Origin: Pollenia angustigena
Lineage: Eukaryota > Arthropoda > Insecta > Diptera > Polleniidae
Direction: 5' to 3'
Assembly (NCBI GenBank): GCA_930367215.1
Contig: OV884056.1
Location: 51,708,308 to 51,772,307 of the forward strand
DNA: 64,000 nt
The translations under genes and the position numbers were made by a program. The first letter of the stretch is position 1. Every line of letters starts with the position of its first letter. The notes beneath the pieces are model-generated. The model searched no databases. It was not told where the DNA came from and saw only the letters and a list, made by a program, of their open reading frames with translations. This document shows, in pieces, positions 32,330-44,258 of this stretch.

Positions 32330-32530
32330 GCCCAATGAACAGGAAATAAGAAGACGTAAATGAACATGGATCGGTCATACTGTTCGACGTTCAGCAAACG
32401 GAAATTGCTAGAACTGCCCTCGAATAGAGTCTCAGGGACATCGCAACATATAATACATACACACGCTGGACAAGAACATGTTGACAAATCAAAGCAGGTG
32501 CCAAAAAAGAAGATACGGTAGAAAGTTGGT
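32330..32530 (+). pseudogene. LINE ORF2 C-terminal relic (second WIGHT copy)
   Basis: The frame reads EIRRRK, stop, TWIGHTVRRSANGN, stop, and continues IESQGHR ... GRKLVNALR. This is the same tail pattern as at 28895-29140 (R-R-K-W-W-IGHT-RR ... W-PQG-R ... LV-ALR). Several stops; dead. Confidence 0.65.
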
Positions 32531-32960
32531 TAACGCCCTACGCAGAAAAAAATTTTGGGTTTTTTTTTCAATTAAAGCGTTAATAAAAAGAAATCAGTTT
32601 AAATTAAAAAATTTAATCAAGCCAATTAAACTTTAAATAATTCCAACAACATTTCTAAAAAATTATGGTGTTTTTAACAAAAATTTAAAAAAAAACAAAA
32701 CGGTTCTTAAATAAAATTAAATTGGCTACATTTTGGCAATCCAGAATTGTTTAACGTCCTAAACAGAAAAAATTCTAGCCATTTTTTTTTTAATTAAACC
32801 ATTAATAAAAAATAAAATCAGTTTTAATTAAAAAATTTAATCAAGTGAATATAACATTTACTTTAATCAACAAAGTTACTTCAGAAAAAGTTGCTTTAAT
32901 CAAAAAATGTGAAAAAACAACAGGCTTTTTAACTAAAACAAAAAAATTGACGACCTTTTT
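32530..32960. repeat. Two direct copies (221-bp offset) of an AATTAAA-rich MITE-like repeat
   Basis: TTAACGCCCTACGCAGAAAA (32530) recurs as TTAACGTCCTAAACAGAAAA (32751), each followed by an oligo-T run, ATTAATAAAAA and TTAAAAAATTTAATCAAG. An inverted relative ending in TTCTGCGTA lies at 57205-57367. Confidence 0.6.
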
Positions 32961-33634
32961 GAGGAATGTTTGACAATTCCAGATTTTTTACTTATTTTTT
33001 AAACCAAGAAATAATCAGACCAATTTCGTATGCTCTCTTTAGTAGCGTGGCCTAGTGAGAGCGTGCTGCATCGATCGCAACAAAATGTAGTCGCACGGGA
33101 CAAGTTCTCAACTAGAAGACGGCTGAGCCAAAATTTCAAACCAGTGTTAAAAAAACTGCAATAATTTTATTTTATTTTGGTTCTACTTCAGCATGTGCTT
33201 CTGAAATCAACAACAGTTTCAGTCAAAGCAAAATCACAATATTGAAAAAAGAAACACTTGAACTAAACTTTTACCAGCAGTTGTTTTAAAAATTGTGATT
33301 TTGATTTTCTTTTCTTTTGAACAGTTTCGCAAGTAAAAGTACAATCAGTCTCTTTGCTTTTGTAAGTCGCAGTAAAAAACTTTCTGTATTTGCAATTTAA
33401 AACTTATAAGCAACTGCAACCAGTTGATTTTACGTCTCGTTTTTTACACGAATGCCCTAAGGGACGAGAACATTTCGTGAATTTCACACTCGCACATGAA
33501 TGTAACCGAAACTCACTTCAAATATTGCAAAAACCAACAAAAACAATTAACATGTGTATGATTTTGTATTAATTTTAAAAAAACACAGAAGAAAAAAGAC
33601 AAAAATTTGTCTGCATAAAATGTACAAAAGTAAA
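32961..33634. other. Spacer; weak tRNA-like words only
   Basis: TAGCGTGGCCTAGTGAGAGC near 33042 resembles a tRNA A box but no good B box or cloverleaf follows. Nothing else identified. Confidence 0.35.
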
Positions 33635-34384
33635 GGCTCAGTTAGGCGAACGTTGGTGTATCGTATCTGTCCTGTATCCATCAGCTGTTCGCTTTTTGTT
33701 ATATGAAAACCAATGCAAAAGCTTACCGAAATGCAATGTACCGTAGTTGCAACGTACCAATCTGTATAAAATAGAATTTCATGCCGTTGTTACGTGACAT
33801 TTGTAAGACAGTGATGGGCGGCTTGTATGTTACATTAAATGCGGGTAATTTTGCTCTTTTTTTTGGCACTTTTTTCAGTTTATCTATGGAATTGCGACAA
33901 AACAACTTACAATACAACATATTTCCAAATATACATATGTTTAGATGTTTAAAGTAAACAAATGCATATACATACATACACATACAATGGAAATGTGAAA
34001 CATATAAAAGACTTTAAATGGTATCAAAACCTAGTTTGGTGTATGCACATTTACAATATATGTATGCTAAAAATTTATATATGCTAAAATACAAATTTAT
34101 TTATTGTAAATCTATAATATAAATATTAAATTGTTAACATTTTTTACATACACAAAATACTGTTTTAATACCATTTAAATCACGTGGTACCTTTTCTGCA
34201 CAACGGTCGCCATTTGAACATTTTTGATTCCCATCACTGTGTGTTTTGTTTTATGTATACTATTGCTATTTGTTTATGTATGGGAAAACATATAACACGT
34301 TTTTAAACGTTCTATAAGTGCACCAACGTGCTTACAGTACGGTGCGGTACATTACGGATACAGCAACGTTCGCCTAACTGAGCC
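33635..34384. mobile_element. 750-bp MITE, GGCTCAGTTAGGCGAACGTT ends, TTAA-like flanks
   Basis: The terminal inverted repeats GGCTCAGTTAGGCGAACGTT(G) are perfect over 21 bp. Flanks are TAAA (33631-33634) and TTAA (34385-34388), consistent with a TTAA duplication mutated at one base, as in piggyBac-type elements. Internal TACCGTAGTTGC and GGTGCGGTACATTACGGATA are partially inverted. The 86-codon minus-strand frame inside has no motif. Confidence 0.85.
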
Positions 34385-34389
34385 TTAAA

Positions 34390-35490
34390 AGAACGCCTGC
34401 TTTTACGACTGTGACTTCTGACAACTTTCAAAAGCAAAAACACTGCCTGTAATTTTGATTTTTTAACTTATCAAAAACAGAAGAAAACTTAGCACACGAC
34501 TGCCGATTGTTTTAATAAGTTTTAAAAGTAACAATGTTTGATTTTAAAAAGCGGAGAAAAGTAAAAGCATTGAAAAGTTAAATATGCGACTTTTCGTCAA
34601 ACTAGTTTTTAACAGCCTTTGCAGCATGTTAAGCAAAATATTAAAACTTTGTGTCTGGACTCAACTCTAAATCGTTTTTCGGCGAATGCTCATTTCAAAT
34701 TCATTTTAAAATAATTTGGCGCCAGTAATGGGACGATTACAAAATGTGTGTTTTTATGGCGTTTAAGTTTAAGAATCAATATAAGCTATAAAATTCTAGT
34801 GTAAAAAACACGCCATCTGATTTGAATTTGGTTTTTTTTAGGTTGTACAACCATAAATATTTCTATAACATTTCATCTCCTCAGCTTCACCGCTAAATAT
34901 CCTATCAAGAGAATCTAAGAATCTCCGCTTTTTATAAAAAAATTTTGATGTAGTAGGTTTATTTGAACTCCACAACCATTCTGCAGCCGCTTTTTGAACC
35001 TTCGCTCTGCTTTGCCTCCCAAAGGATTAATGTGGCTACTTATTCTTGAGATTTCTTTCATATTCATATATTATGAACACATGAAGGCAAACAAAGTAAT
35101 TAAGACAGAAAAAAAAAAATAAAACAATGGCCCTGGATAATAAAATGGCTAAATTAAAAATGTAAAGAATATAAAGTAGGCTGGTCTACATGCATAAACA
35201 TTCTCAGAAGAATATTAATTAATCAAGCCGACAAAAAGATCCTTCAACTTTAGACAAATAATAAAATATTTGTAAAATATAAAAGTTCTTTTCTGTAAAT
35301 TTTCTTATTTGTTTTTTAAATGAGTTCAAGTTTTTTGCCAGTTTAAGAAAAATATAAAAATAAATTTAAGGAGATTTAAAAAAGGGAGTGGAAGGCTTAT
35401 TGGGTTTTCGCTGTGTCTTTTAGAACAATTTTCCTTCAATCGTAAAAATTAATATTTGTTACTACTCTTAAGAAGGCTGTTTTAATTTAT
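34390..35490. other. AT-rich spacer, no gene seen
   Basis: No repeat family or coding motif recognised. Confidence 0.4.
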
Positions 35491-35711
35491 TAATGGTGTT
35501 TTCTTTTCTACAAAAAAATGTGACATTTTATTTAAAAAAATGCAATTTGGTGTCTATTTCTTAAAAATTTTGCAATTTTGAAAAGGGTGGCTTGTTTTAT
35601 TCTAAAGAACTCACGTTTTTCGGAAGCAAAATTTTTAAGAAACAGACACCAAATTGCATTTTTTTTTTTTATAAAAATGTCACATTTTTTTGTTGAAAAG
35701 TAAACACCATA
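35491..35711. mobile_element. Foldback MITE, ATGGTGTTTTCTTTTC family
   Basis: The left arm with ATGCAATTTGGTGTCTATTT pairs with AACAGACACCAAATTGCAT in the right arm; together the arms cover about 80 bp each. The loop contains AAAGGGTGGCTTGTTTTATT. Half of another copy lies inside family A at 49211-49356. Confidence 0.85.
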
Positions 35712-35714
35712 ATA

Positions 35715-37381
35715 TAATAAATGTCTCCTAGTACAATTTGTTTTTTAAGGTTTTTTAAAGATTTTCTTATTTTGATTATATAATTGAAACATTGTTTTTT
35801 TTTTTTTTTATTGGTACTCACCAAATTTTAAGCGGCTTTCTCATTGGATAACTTCTCGATATGGTGTAACCTAAAAATAGATTTTGTAAAAAAGTACCAA
35901 AAAAATTTTTGATTAGTATTGCAATCTTTTAGACATGATTTTTAAAAGTCTATTTTTCTTTCTTAAACATTAAAAAAAAAAAAAAAATAAAAAAAAAAAT
36001 GGTAATAATTATTGAAAAAATAATAACAATTGAAAAAAATATTTTTAAAAATAATGATGTGTTTAATAAATGAGTAATGTTGTCTTGCTAGAAAGTATGC
36101 CTGCTAATCTTGTTTTGAAAACGCCCCTTAATAAGACTGCAGTTGAAATGTTCTGCTTAAGTCTGTTTTTAAGATACATAAACGTTTGGCGTTGTTGCGA
36201 TAAGAAAGAGAACAAAAACGCACGCCTCTTAAATGAATGCACAGATATTGCGCGAAGTTCTAATTTGATATAAGCGACAAGGAATGTATTAAAATATATT
36301 AAACATCTTGTTCGTAGTTTTTAAATAAATAAGTTTGCATTTTTAAATAAATAAATTTGCATCAATTGTGCTACAATTTTGATTGGCAGCCATTTTATTT
36401 TACAATATTATTTTTTAATTTCTAGACATGAAAAATCGTGTTTAAACAAATTTCAGTAGCTACCCATTTATATTGTATCGTTTTTGTCGCTGAAATTTTC
36501 CTTATTACTCTTTTAAAGTAGCTTTTGCGTTTAAATTGTGAAATTTTTATTGCATACATGTGTATATATTTTTGGCATTTCCATTCACGTTCATGCGTTT
36601 AGCAAATATATAACAGTTTTTTGACAGAACTAAACGAAATTCTTTGTCAAATGAGAGAAAAATGTAGGAGAGAATGAGAAGCAGGGCAGTGTTGCCAATC
36701 TGTGTGAAATCACACATATTGTGTGTAAGTTTTACTAGCATGTGCACGTAGTTTTCTGTGTGTAATTTTTATATTTTTTTTATTAATTTTATTATAATTA
36801 TTACTACCAAGTGTTCACGTACTCAAAAAACTTGCAACGAGAGAATGAATAAAGGGCATAAAAACTTGAGAGACAAAAAATTTGTTCAAAATTTCTAATA
36901 GTAAAATTTTTTACTAGCAATAATTATTTAACCACTTGTTTCATGTTTTTGTTTACGAAAAAAAATAGTTTTCAAAATTTTATGAATTATAATAATTAAA
37001 AGAAACATAAAATATTTATTTTTCTTAAATTCAATATTAATATTCTTGCGCAAATTGCTCAAAACGTCTGAATTTATTAAGAAATAATTTTGCATCCTGC
37101 AGTTGAATAGTCGATATGCCTAACTTGCTAGTTTTTGCTGGCAAAGCATTAATTTACTTTTTTATTTGTTTTTTGAGTAATTGGGGGAACAATTTTGTAA
37201 ATTTTAAATTTACTCTCAGTAAATGAACACACCTATTTAGTTATCTGTTTTTGTTCATTTAGGACAATCAAGATTTTCTGTTAGAGTAATGATTTACTGT
37301 AATTTTTCAGCTTTCGCCACAGACAGTGTATGAAAAACTCATATATTAACTTTTTAATTTTTACTTTCCAACACAAATGTC
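35715..37381. other. AT-rich spacer, no gene seen
   Basis: A-rich tracts at 35969-36000 and small palindromes such as TAGTAAAATTTTTTACTA near 36899. ORFs here are short and motif-free. Confidence 0.4.
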
Positions 37382-37384
37382 TTA

Positions 37385-37536
37385 GTCCCAATTTACACTG
37401 TGGGCATTTCTTGCCGGACAGAAAAAGTTTGTTGGCGAGAGAGGCAAGAAGTAAAGTGTGTCACGCATACAGCGTCGCCCCCTTAACAACAAACTTTTTC
37501 TGTCCGGCAAGAAATGTCCATAGTGTAAATTGCGAC
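37385..37536. mobile_element. MITE, GTCCCAATTTACAC family, copy 1
   Basis: The 52-bp ends include GTCCCAATTTACACTGTGGG and CTTGCCGGACAGAAAAAGTT, inverted at the right. Flanked by TTA on the left and TAA on the right. The family terminus is shared with the copy at 39354-39477, which has a clear TAA duplication, but the interiors differ. Confidence 0.85.
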
Positions 37537-37756
37537 TAAGGAAATTTTACATGCGGTCTCCACGAACAATACATTTTGAAATATTTATATTCTGAACACT
37601 GTTATATCCTGGTTAACAACATTTGTCCATGCTTAGACTTCAAAGTCGTTTGTGTTCGCATATATTGCGAAATAATGGTTCATACATTTTTTGAAAGAAT
37701 AATGCCAAACATAAGCTAATATGGAAAACAGTCATGTTTAATTTCCGCATTCTTAA

Positions 37757-37983
37757 GGCCCAACTATAATATGAATAAGCTTGCCTAAGTTTCAAATGTA
37801 TTTGAAAAAACTAACACAAAATTAAAAAACAGTTGATTTTGTACGGAAAGTACGATCAGTTTCGCACATTCCTTTAGCAAATGACAGATTTATTAAACTT
37901 AACAAAAACTTTCAGTAAGTTCAATATGGCTTAACACATATGATAGTTGCTTAAGGCAACTTAACCACATTATAGTTGGGCCG
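37757..37983. mobile_element. TTAA-flanked MITE, GGCCCAACTATAATATG family, copy 1
   Basis: Left GGCCCAACTATAATATG pairs with right CATTATAGTTGGGCC. TTAA is present at 37753-37756 and 37984-37987. Length 227 bp. A copy with GGCCCAACTAAAATATG lies at 56017-56216. TTAA duplication is the signature of piggyBac-type elements. Confidence 0.85.
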
Positions 37984-38049
37984 TTAATTGGCAACACTGT
38001 GGCATGGACCCTTGAACTCTTGCATTCAGTCATGGTATAATAACATTAA

Positions 38050-38550
38050 ACACTAAGAGCCACTTTTTGGGTTTGAGATTAAAGTTAATTTAATTTTATA
38101 ATTAAATTAAATTAATAGTGTTACCATAGTGAGCACAAATAAATGGCAAAATTTTTTGCAAAGGTCAACTTTTTATCAAAGTGCTGGTTCACACACGTCA
38201 AGTTTGACTCGTCAAGTCTTGAGGAGAGAAGGGAAAAGAGAATGCAATTTCTTTTCCTATTTTGTTTACTAGGTAGAAATATTTTGTGTTTAAAGATAAT
38301 ATATATTAAAAAAAAATGTTTCATTATTATTTTTTATAATTTTTCAAAATGTATTATTTGTTTATATTTTTGCAGCAACTGTTTATTTAATCATGTGTAT
38401 GTTGACAGTTTAAGTTAATGTTTAAACCACAAACATTGGCCGCTTAAACCAGCAAAAAAAAAGTTAAAAAAATACAACTCAAAAAGTAAATACGGAGATT
38501 AAAGTTAATTTAATCGCTAATCTCTAACCCAAAAAGTAGCTCTAAATGTG
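38050..38550. mobile_element. TTAA-flanked MITE, AGAGCCACTTTTTGGGTTTG family
   Basis: Left ACACTAAGAGCCACTTTTTG and right CAAAAAGTAGCTCTAAATGT are inverted, and the inner arms share ATTAAAGTTAATTTAAT. TTAA occurs at 38046-38049 and 38551-38554. Only about 60 bp separate it from the preceding TTAA MITE. The 91-codon frame inside is hydrophobic and has no recognised motif. Confidence 0.8.
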
Positions 38551-38840
38551 TTAATAATGAACAACTCTCCCCTATGATTGTACTTGTACGTATTCTACTA
38601 TGGTATCCAGTTAAGTATCTCTCTCTCTTTTCTCCACCATAAAGTAATAACTACAGCGACAGAAATCATATAATTTAAACGGGAGCTAAGGGGCTTCCTT
38701 ATATAAAAGTTATTGAAAGATTTTTGAGGAATCGTTAAACCTGATCTATGGTCCTAAAGTATTAACCTAAAAGAACTAATTTGGATTTTCTTCTACTGGG
38801 CCATTTAATATACTTTATTATATCAAAATTATAATAGATT

Positions 38841-39675
38841 GATATGTGGACATTAGAGCGACTCACCAAAAAAAGTGCTCGATGTACCCTCCTTAAAATG
38901 AACCTTGGCCTTTTTTAAGATTTCATTTTAAATATTTCGGCTGCAGCTTTGACCTCTCGTGAGCTGGACCAGTTTGAAAAAGGGTCTATTTTTGCATGTT
39001 TTGTTACTTTAAGATACTGTTTCCTTACCAACATATACAAGTTGGGTATCGTAAGAAAGATAAAGTTGTATACCCATATTGCCCTATTTAAAAAGAAGGG
39101 TTACCACCCCATTGCATTTTTGTCAAAACGCGAACTAGCACGAATTTCAAAAAAAGCTGAGACACGTATTTAATTAAATCGACTAAAGATTAAAATATTT
39201 AAATGTGGCACTTTTATTACAAACAACCCCGAGCAAAAAATTCAAAAACCGTTTTTTTTACAGAAAATCCTTAAAAAAAAGGACATGGATGATCGTCGTT
39301 GGACAAATTTTATATACAGTTTCTTACGATACCCAACTTGTATATGTTGGTAAGTGCCAATTCACACGTTGCAAGTCTTATTGATCAGCTTGCTACCTTA
39401 TAGGCGAGAGAGAGTGAGAGAGAAACGTTATAAAGTAGCAAGCTGATCAATAAGACTTGCAACGTGTGAATTGGGACTAAGGAAACAGATTCTTAAAGTA
39501 ACAAAGCAAGCAAAAATATACCCTTTTTCAAACTGGGCCAGCTCACGAGAGCACAACCCTGGAGCCGAAATATTTAAAATGTCATCTTAAAAATGTCCAA
39601 GGTTCATTTTTAGGAGGGTACATCGAGTAAGAATTTTGCTTCCATACAACCTGAGTCGCTCTAATGGACATATAC
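38841..39675. mobile_element. Large inverted-repeat element, ~210-bp arms, one arm carrying a MITE
   Basis: The left arm (38841-39058: ATTAGAGCGACTCA, CTCGATGTACCCTCCT, GATACCCAACTTGTATATGT read inverted) matches the right arm (39315-39675) once the MITE at 39354-39477 is removed. The 250-bp centre has no motif. The frame at 38949-39173 overlaps the left arm and is not recognised as a protein. Target duplication not identified. Confidence 0.85.
39354..39477. mobile_element. MITE, GTGCCAATTCACAC family, with TAA duplication
   Basis: The 45-bp inverted ends include GTGCCAATTCACACGTTGCA. TAA is duplicated at 39351-39353 and 39478-39480. The opposite arm of the surrounding palindrome keeps the empty site (GTTGGTAAGGAAACAG in the same sense), proving the duplication. 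A 3-bp TWA duplication fits PIF/Harbinger elements. Confidence 0.92.
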
Positions 39676-39679
39676 TGAA

Positions 39680-40190
39680 TTGTTTCCTTCAATTTTTCTT
39701 TAAACATTAAATGATATGGTAAAAAGTTGTTGAACGTAATGAAACATCCAGCAAAATTGTGGTTTAAGAAAAATTAATTCGAAAATCCTAGCGTTTTTTA
39801 AAATTCCCAGAAAAAGTGTTTAATTTTGAATAAATTAAAATATGTATATGTATGTATGTATATTTATAAAAATCGTTATAGTTTTTGGTGTTTTTGTTAA
39901 TAAAAATAATAAAATTAAAATTTTTTTCGTTGGTTCATTGCAAAAGTCTCTTAAAATTTTTTAATATTTAAGCATTTTTTTGCAGCTCTATATTTTTAAA
40001 ATATTTTGAAATAATGTTCTTTATTTTTTCTTTAAACATAATTATTATATTGTTTTATAATCTGTTTTGTTTTCTTTATATTTAAATATAATTTATTTTT
40101 TTTTTTCACCAATACCATTTTACGATATTTTACCCTTAAAAATTTTTGTGTTCATTTTTTTTCGGTTTGACAAAAAAACGACTTAAAAAG
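39680..40190. other. AT-rich spacer
   Basis: No gene or repeat family recognised. Confidence 0.4.
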
Positions 40191-41430
40191 TCTGTTGCTA
40201 CTTGAACGTTTACGTCGTTATCATCGTAGGCGAAGTCGTTGTTTTTGTTGCCAATGTAATTGCTGTTGTTATTGTTGTTGCTGCTGCTAAAGTGTTGCAA
40301 GTTATGCTTGCATGTGCATGTATATGCTTGCAGCTTCTTCTCTTTTGTTATTATTAAAATGATTTTTTAAGATTTTTGTATACGCGTTAAGCATTGCTTT
40401 AGGTAAAAGTTGCTGTTGCAAGTAAGTATTATCTTGTTGTTGTTGTTGTTGTTGCGATGTGTAGAAAGCAACACATTACTGCTGCAACACCAAATATACT
40501 ATACATAAAAACATATGCTCCATACTTTTAAGTATATTACAATAGTAGAAGATACAAGCAATAGCAAAAGCAACACCAACCAACATCAATACACGAAGAG
40601 AGGACAGCAACAGATTCCAACCAGCCAGCCAGCCAGCCAGCCAACTAACCAACCATTCAACCATTCCAGCCATTATAAGCACCCACGTCCAACATTCAAC
40701 CTCTTGCCTCCCTTTCACCGAAAGACATTAAAAACAACAACAACAACAACAACGAAGGTAAAAAAAATAAAATATTGCATACAATAACGAAAAAAGAAGA
40801 ATAAGAAAAAAATTTGCAAAAAATATTGAGAAAAAAGAAACTCATAAAATTATTTTGTTTTCGTTTATTTGCACTGCACGAGCATGTTGTTGTTGGTAGA
40901 ACGTGTTAGTAGTTGTTGTTTCTGCTGTAGTAGTAATATTTTTATTGTATTATTGAGGGGGGTTTGGGATCATGTATGGGCTTGTGCTGCTGCACCAGGG
41001 AAGATAGTGATGATGATGATGGTTGTGGTGGTGGTAGCAGTAGCAGCAGCAAAAGTAGCAGTAGAAGCACATGTAAGGTGTATGATGATGATAATAGTAA
41101 TAAGCCGGCTGTAGACGCCATGCTTTCGTATATTTTTGTGTTTGTTTTTCCCTTTTTTCTTTTATGGTTTATATTTATATTTTTGCAATTTTTATTTTGT
41201 TACGTTTTCGTAGAGATTTTTTCGTTTGTTTTATAATGTTTTTTTTTTTTATTATTTCATATACACGCAAGGGTATTATAGCCGAATTTTCGAGTTTGTT
41301 TTTGTTTACGTTAAAACATATGATTAACAACACTTTCTTATTTTCATTTCATTTCAAGCAAAAACATTTTTTGTTGCTTTTCTTTTTGTTGTTTTATTTT
41401 TAATACTAGCAGGCGGCAACACACCATTTT
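40190..41430. repeat. Microsatellite-rich stretch, possibly transcribed UTR/intron
   Basis: Contains GTT/CAA runs (40255-40290, 40433-40453, 40733-40755), a (CCAG)n tract at 40618-40643, GAT and AGC triplets at 41005-41095 and a TGCA-rich part near 40310. It is less AT-rich than the flanks. A donor-like CAAGTAAGTATT occurs at 40420-40430. Frames over it encode Gln/Thr/Ser or Val/Ala homopolymers. Such composition is common in UTRs and introns of fly neuronal or developmental genes, but no coding exon is visible. Confidence 0.5.
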
Positions 41431-41434
41431 TATT

Positions 41435-42233
41435 TCTTTTCAATAAAATTCTTTTTTAAACAAAACACAAATTTAGTTATATTTATTGGAAATAAAATTT
41501 TTTTTACACTTTTTCGTTAATAACTGTTATAGCGTTACTTTTTATTTTCTTTGTTAAAAAAACCATTGCCTATTTTAAGGCCTTTTTTGGTTTTACTGTC
41601 GTTTTGTTTATTTCCTGTTCGTTTCTTTTACTCAATTTGAGAATATTTTTTTAAATAATAAAAAATTAAGAGAAAATTCAAATGCTTACATATTCTGTAA
41701 AGAAAATAATAGAAAAAATATTATAGTTTTTAGGCTCATATTTTACAAAACAAATCAATAGATGTTAATAAAATTCTTAATGCAAAATACGGGGACATTT
41801 TTTTAATTTTTTATTTTATAAATCAGAATGATGCACATTAAACATATTTTTTTAATAGAAAAACCATTTTAATTTTATGCAATATTTTTCAAACAAAACA
41901 ATTTTTCATATGAAAAACGATACGAGTTTAGAAGAAAATTTTTGTATTAAAAATATGTGAAATATTTTAAACTTTGTTAACATTATTAACGTTCACAAAA
42001 GCTACACAAGCGTTTCGACAACAAAAGCAAGAAATTTTTGTGAAAACTAAAACTATTTGATTGTCGTATCAGCATGTTTTTCATATGTTTGATCAACTCG
42101 CATGTGTCCTTTAGACGTTTTGTTTTGTAAAATAAACTTGACATTTTCCTGAACGTTTATCGTTGCATTTTGTAGAATTAACCCAGACATTTTGTTGGAA
42201 ATATACATAATAATTTCCTAGCATTAACCCTTA
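41435..42233. other. AT-rich spacer, no gene seen
   Basis: No repeat family or coding motif recognised. Confidence 0.4.
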
Positions 42234-42237
42234 AGCG

Positions 42238-42735
42238 AACAACTGGTCCAAGCCAGGCGTTTTTGTTGACATTTTCCACTTTTTTTTTGTATAATTTTTA
42301 AATATATTTGAACGAAACTTTATGAATTCCTCAATCAAAGTGTTTTTCACAAGAAAATGAGAAAAAATTGTGGGCGAGGCAATCAACCAAATGAAATTTT
42401 TGTGCATATTATATCCACCTGGGCCTGCCCAGGCCCTACTCTGTTATATATGTACTGTGGTAAATAAAATTAAAATGAAACACATCGAAAAGCATGCGCA
42501 TCACATAAGAACTCTTTCTTTAGCTTGCTTTCGAAAAATTTTTCTAATTGAAAACAAAATGTTCCTGCTATAGCCAGAAAACTCCAAACATAAAAATGGA
42601 GTCCCAACCAGGCCCAGGGGTTCGTTAGTGTGAGTTTTTTCTGTACCCACAAAAAACTCCACAAAAAATTCAAGTGGTCCCAGCCAGGCCCAGGTGGCAG
42701 TTTGTGCTACAACACATTTGGTGTTTTCTTAAGGG
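42238..42735. mobile_element. TTAA-flanked MITE with internal GGCCCAGG repeats
   Basis: The ends CCCTTAAG and CTTAAGGG are short inverted repeats flanked by TTAA at 42234-42237 and 42736-42739. Internally the motif GGTCCCARCCAGGCCCAGG occurs near 42600 and 42676, a relative GGTCCAAGCCAGGCG near 42246, and an inverted form CCTGGGCCTGCCCAGGCCC near 42419. CCC termini and TTAA fit piggyBac-type elements. No transposase remains. Confidence 0.7.
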
Positions 42736-42916
42736 TTAAATATGGAAAAGTAAGTAAAATCGTCTACGTCATGCGACATGTCGCACAGCAATATTTCATG
42801 AAACAAAAGATTTGGACGAGGGGCGTAGAGACGCGTTCGGGGTTAAAAATTTCGTATGAAATGTAAAATCAAGCAACAATTTAATGATCCAATTTTAAAT
42901 GAATGCAGTTTATAGC

Positions 42917-43115
42917 CAAGGCGAATTCATTACAGGCGATTAGCTGTTTTTTTTATTAGCTTTATAATTGTTAGATTTCAAAGTTTTCTTTATTATTTTA
43001 GTTTTATTTTATTTTTGAGCATTGTACAATGAGTTTACAAAAACAATTTGATTGTGCTTTTTGTAGGAGTTGTACTTATTGTAGTAACGATATTACCTGT
43101 AATGAATTCGCCTTG
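42917..43115. mobile_element. MITE, CAAGGCGAATTCATTACAGG family, copy 1
   Basis: Left CAAGGCGAATTCATTACAGG pairs with right CCTGTAATGAATTCGCCTTG, a perfect 20-bp pair. Shared interior words with the copy at 52376-52593 are TTGTACAATGA and TTTTTGTAGGAGTTG. 199 bp, non-coding. Confidence 0.88.
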
Positions 43116-43119
43116 CTTG

Positions 43120-43488
43120 AAAAAACACCATAAGAAACGACACAGATAAAATTCTCGCTAATTTCTTCTTCTAAAACAGTTTTAAACGTTAAATCAAGTG
43201 AATTAAACTTTTATTTGATACTATTAATTTGTTAGCTCGTGCAAATTTAAAATTTTTTTTATTTAATAACACAAATTTTGGGAATGAATGGGAATTTAGC
43301 ACATTTAAACGAAACCTTGTTAATAAATTTTTTGAATCCCAAGAAAAACTTTGACAAATTTTTTTAGTTGAAATAAATTTTTTTTCTGTGTACGAATGTA
43401 AAATTAGCAAAATTTTGCTAAATAAGAGGTGGCACAGATTGAGCTCCATAGGTGATTTAAGGTGACTTTAACTTATTTAATTCATACT
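43120..43488. other. Spacer
   Basis: The 86-codon minus-strand frame at 43189-43449 is AT-driven with no motif. Confidence 0.4.
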
Positions 43489-44258
43489 TGTTAAATATCG
43501 ATTACGATTAGTAATCAATTAGGTTACTTTTTGAAAAGAATCGTAATGATTACAATACTTTATAAGAAGAAATTTCTGATTACTAATTGATTACGATTAC
43601 AAGTAATCGAAAAATAATCAGAAGTATTGGCGATTATTACAAAATAATCAAATGTAATCAAAAAGTAATCCGATTACTTTCAAAGATTATTTTTGATTCT
43701 TTTTGATTATTTTCAAAAATTTTGTATTTATTTGTATTAAAATTTTTTTCGAAACAGTTGATAACCTGTTTAAGTTTTTATAATCAATAAATTTTAATAT
43801 ATTTATTTTAAAAATAACATAAACAACGTTAACTACAGCACGTAATTCAAAGTAGCTGAAGAAAAATAGCTAAAGAAATAGAAAGTTGAAAACTTATTTA
43901 TTAAAGAAAAAAAAAACAATAATTTTATAACAATTTTTGGTAATAAAAAACAACAAAAAATTATATTAACAAATGCCGAGCAACGATTATTTGCCGAATA
44001 ATCGGTCGGACACTTATAATTACTTATTTTTACAATTCGCTTTTATTAAAACTAATTTTTGCAAGGAAAAATCAGACAATGATGATCCCGGCAAAAGAAA
44101 ACAGTCGTGTTCCTTTGGAGCTGAAGACGTTAGGGGAGTATTAATGTATATAAATGCTTCGTTTAGCAAATGATATTTTTGCCAATTCTCGTCAGCGTTT
44201 GAATTATCGTTTAAATAGCTGAAGAATTGATGCTTTAAAGCGGATCGTCGGTCAGGTT

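Noticed and set aside
33042..33125. tRNA gene candidate (GTGGCCTAGTGAGAGC)
   Set aside because: Resembles an A box, but no matching B box, acceptor stem or T arm could be folded; at most an eroded SINE head.
38143..38418. 91-codon hydrophobic ORF
   Set aside because: Lies inside a TTAA-flanked MITE and matches no transposase pattern; hydrophobicity follows from T-rich codons.
40515..41236. ORFs rich in Gln/Thr/Pro, Asp/Ser or Val/Ala
   Set aside because: Direct translations of CCAG, CAA, GAT and AGC microsatellites, overlapping in several frames.
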